Of a stretch of DNA of 48,561 nucleotides, positions 48,348 to 48,561 are shown in pieces. The stretch is from contig JAWQRO010000213.1 of assembly GCA_033557835.1 (NCBI GenBank), forward strand, positions 1 to 48,561, written 5' to 3'. Made by a program: the position numbers and the translations under genes. Source of the DNA: Helochares maculicollis. Lineage: Eukaryota > Arthropoda > Insecta > Coleoptera > Hydrophilidae. Within the stretch, counting starts at the first letter, position 1. Every line of letters begins with the position of its first letter. The notes beneath the pieces are model-generated. The model saw only the letters and a list, made by a program, of their open reading frames with translations. It was not told the DNA's origin and did no database searches.

Positions 48348-48561
48348 TTGGGTTGTTCGGAAAGCAATTTCGTTTTTTTCCCAAAAGATAGAGCTAGTCA
48401 TATTTTACAGCCAACTTTACACTTAAGTCGCATACAAGTTATATATTTTGACAGGTGGTATAGTAAGGCTTGTTTGTTAAAAATTTGGTGAAATTCTTTG
48501 CAATAGTTTTTTTTTGTGCTCTATCAAAGATGGAAAATAGAAAGCAGCATTTTCGGCATAT
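48348..48561 (+). mobile_element. Mariner transposon, 5' end (runs off the window)
   Basis: TA at 48346-48347 is followed by TTGGGTTGTTCGGAAAGCAA and TTTCGTTTTTTT, a typical mariner terminal repeat of the Hsmar1/cecropia style (TTxGGTTGxxxxxAAAGTAATTxCGxTTTTT). About 180 bp later the transposase start codon appears, which is the usual 5' leader length. It has inserted at the right end of the satellite array. Nothing visible is broken, so this may be the youngest element in the window. Confidence 0.88.
48530..48561 (+). CDS. Mariner transposase, N-terminal start only (partial)
   Basis: The ATG at 48530 opens MENRKQHFRH, after which the window ends. This matches the MENxKxHFRH start of many mariner transposases, DD34D enzymes that cut and paste the element at TA sites. 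The start was chosen because it follows the terminal repeat at the usual distance. Whether the rest of the frame is open cannot be told. Confidence 0.85.
   Translation, partial: MENRKQHFRH

Noticed and set aside
1..48561. CRISPR arrays, bacterial operons, phage or plasmid features
   Set aside because: The repeats have no regular spacer structure, there are no long frames with ribosome binding sites, and the mobile elements are eukaryotic families.

Overview
The window reads as non-coding, AT-rich nuclear DNA of an animal, most probably an insect or other arthropod. The evidence is at least nine remnants of mariner (IS630/Tc1-mariner, DD34D) transposons from several lineages, a Penelope-like element (PLE), two kinds of non-LTR retrotransposon and a Gypsy-type fragment, set in long stretches without open reading frames. 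I found no exon of a host gene, no rRNA and no convincing tRNA. Every recognisable protein signal belongs to a transposable element, and all except the one cut off by the right edge are visibly broken by stops, frameshifts or deletions. The species cannot be named from this sequence alone.

Layout. 1-4.6 kb: a TA microsatellite, one copy of a repeat rich in CTTCGCTCGCT, then unassigned DNA ending in a short CpG-dense patch. 4.6-8.6 kb: a degenerate minisatellite built of TGACCTGA/CTGATCTG words, split by a decayed PLE on the minus strand (reverse transcriptase, GIY-YIG nuclease, and near its 3' end a hammerhead-ribozyme-like core). 8.6-14.1 kb: unassigned DNA, two small patches related to the minisatellite but on the opposite strand, a mariner remnant at 11.15-12.17 kb, and a 17-19 bp minisatellite near 14.0 kb. 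15.0-17.04 kb: two and a quarter copies of a unit of about 0.9-1.0 kb in tandem. 17-24 kb: unassigned, AT-rich, ending in a Gypsy-type reverse transcriptase fragment. 26-28 kb: a mariner on the plus strand into which a second, full-length mariner on the minus strand has inserted. 28-31.3 kb: less AT-rich DNA without genes. 31.3-35.4 kb: four mariner remnants in 4 kb. 35.7-36.0 kb: a minisatellite with GATCAATTTCAGGCTC-like units. 37.4-40.0 kb: two non-LTR retrotransposon 3' halves arranged tail to tail, one RTE-like and one I/Jockey-like. 42.8-43.7 kb: a second copy of the 26 kb mariner type. 46.6-48.34 kb: an old satellite array with units of several sizes. 48.35 kb to the end: the start of a mariner that looks intact as far as it can be seen.

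The features do not form a pathway. The history they suggest is repeated mariner invasion, nesting and decay between old tandem arrays. The points most worth checking are the hammerhead-like core in the PLE, the nested mariner whose ends can be read against a related empty site at 43.63 kb, and the three tandem-repeat systems at 4.6-8.6, 15-17 and 46.6-48.3 kb.
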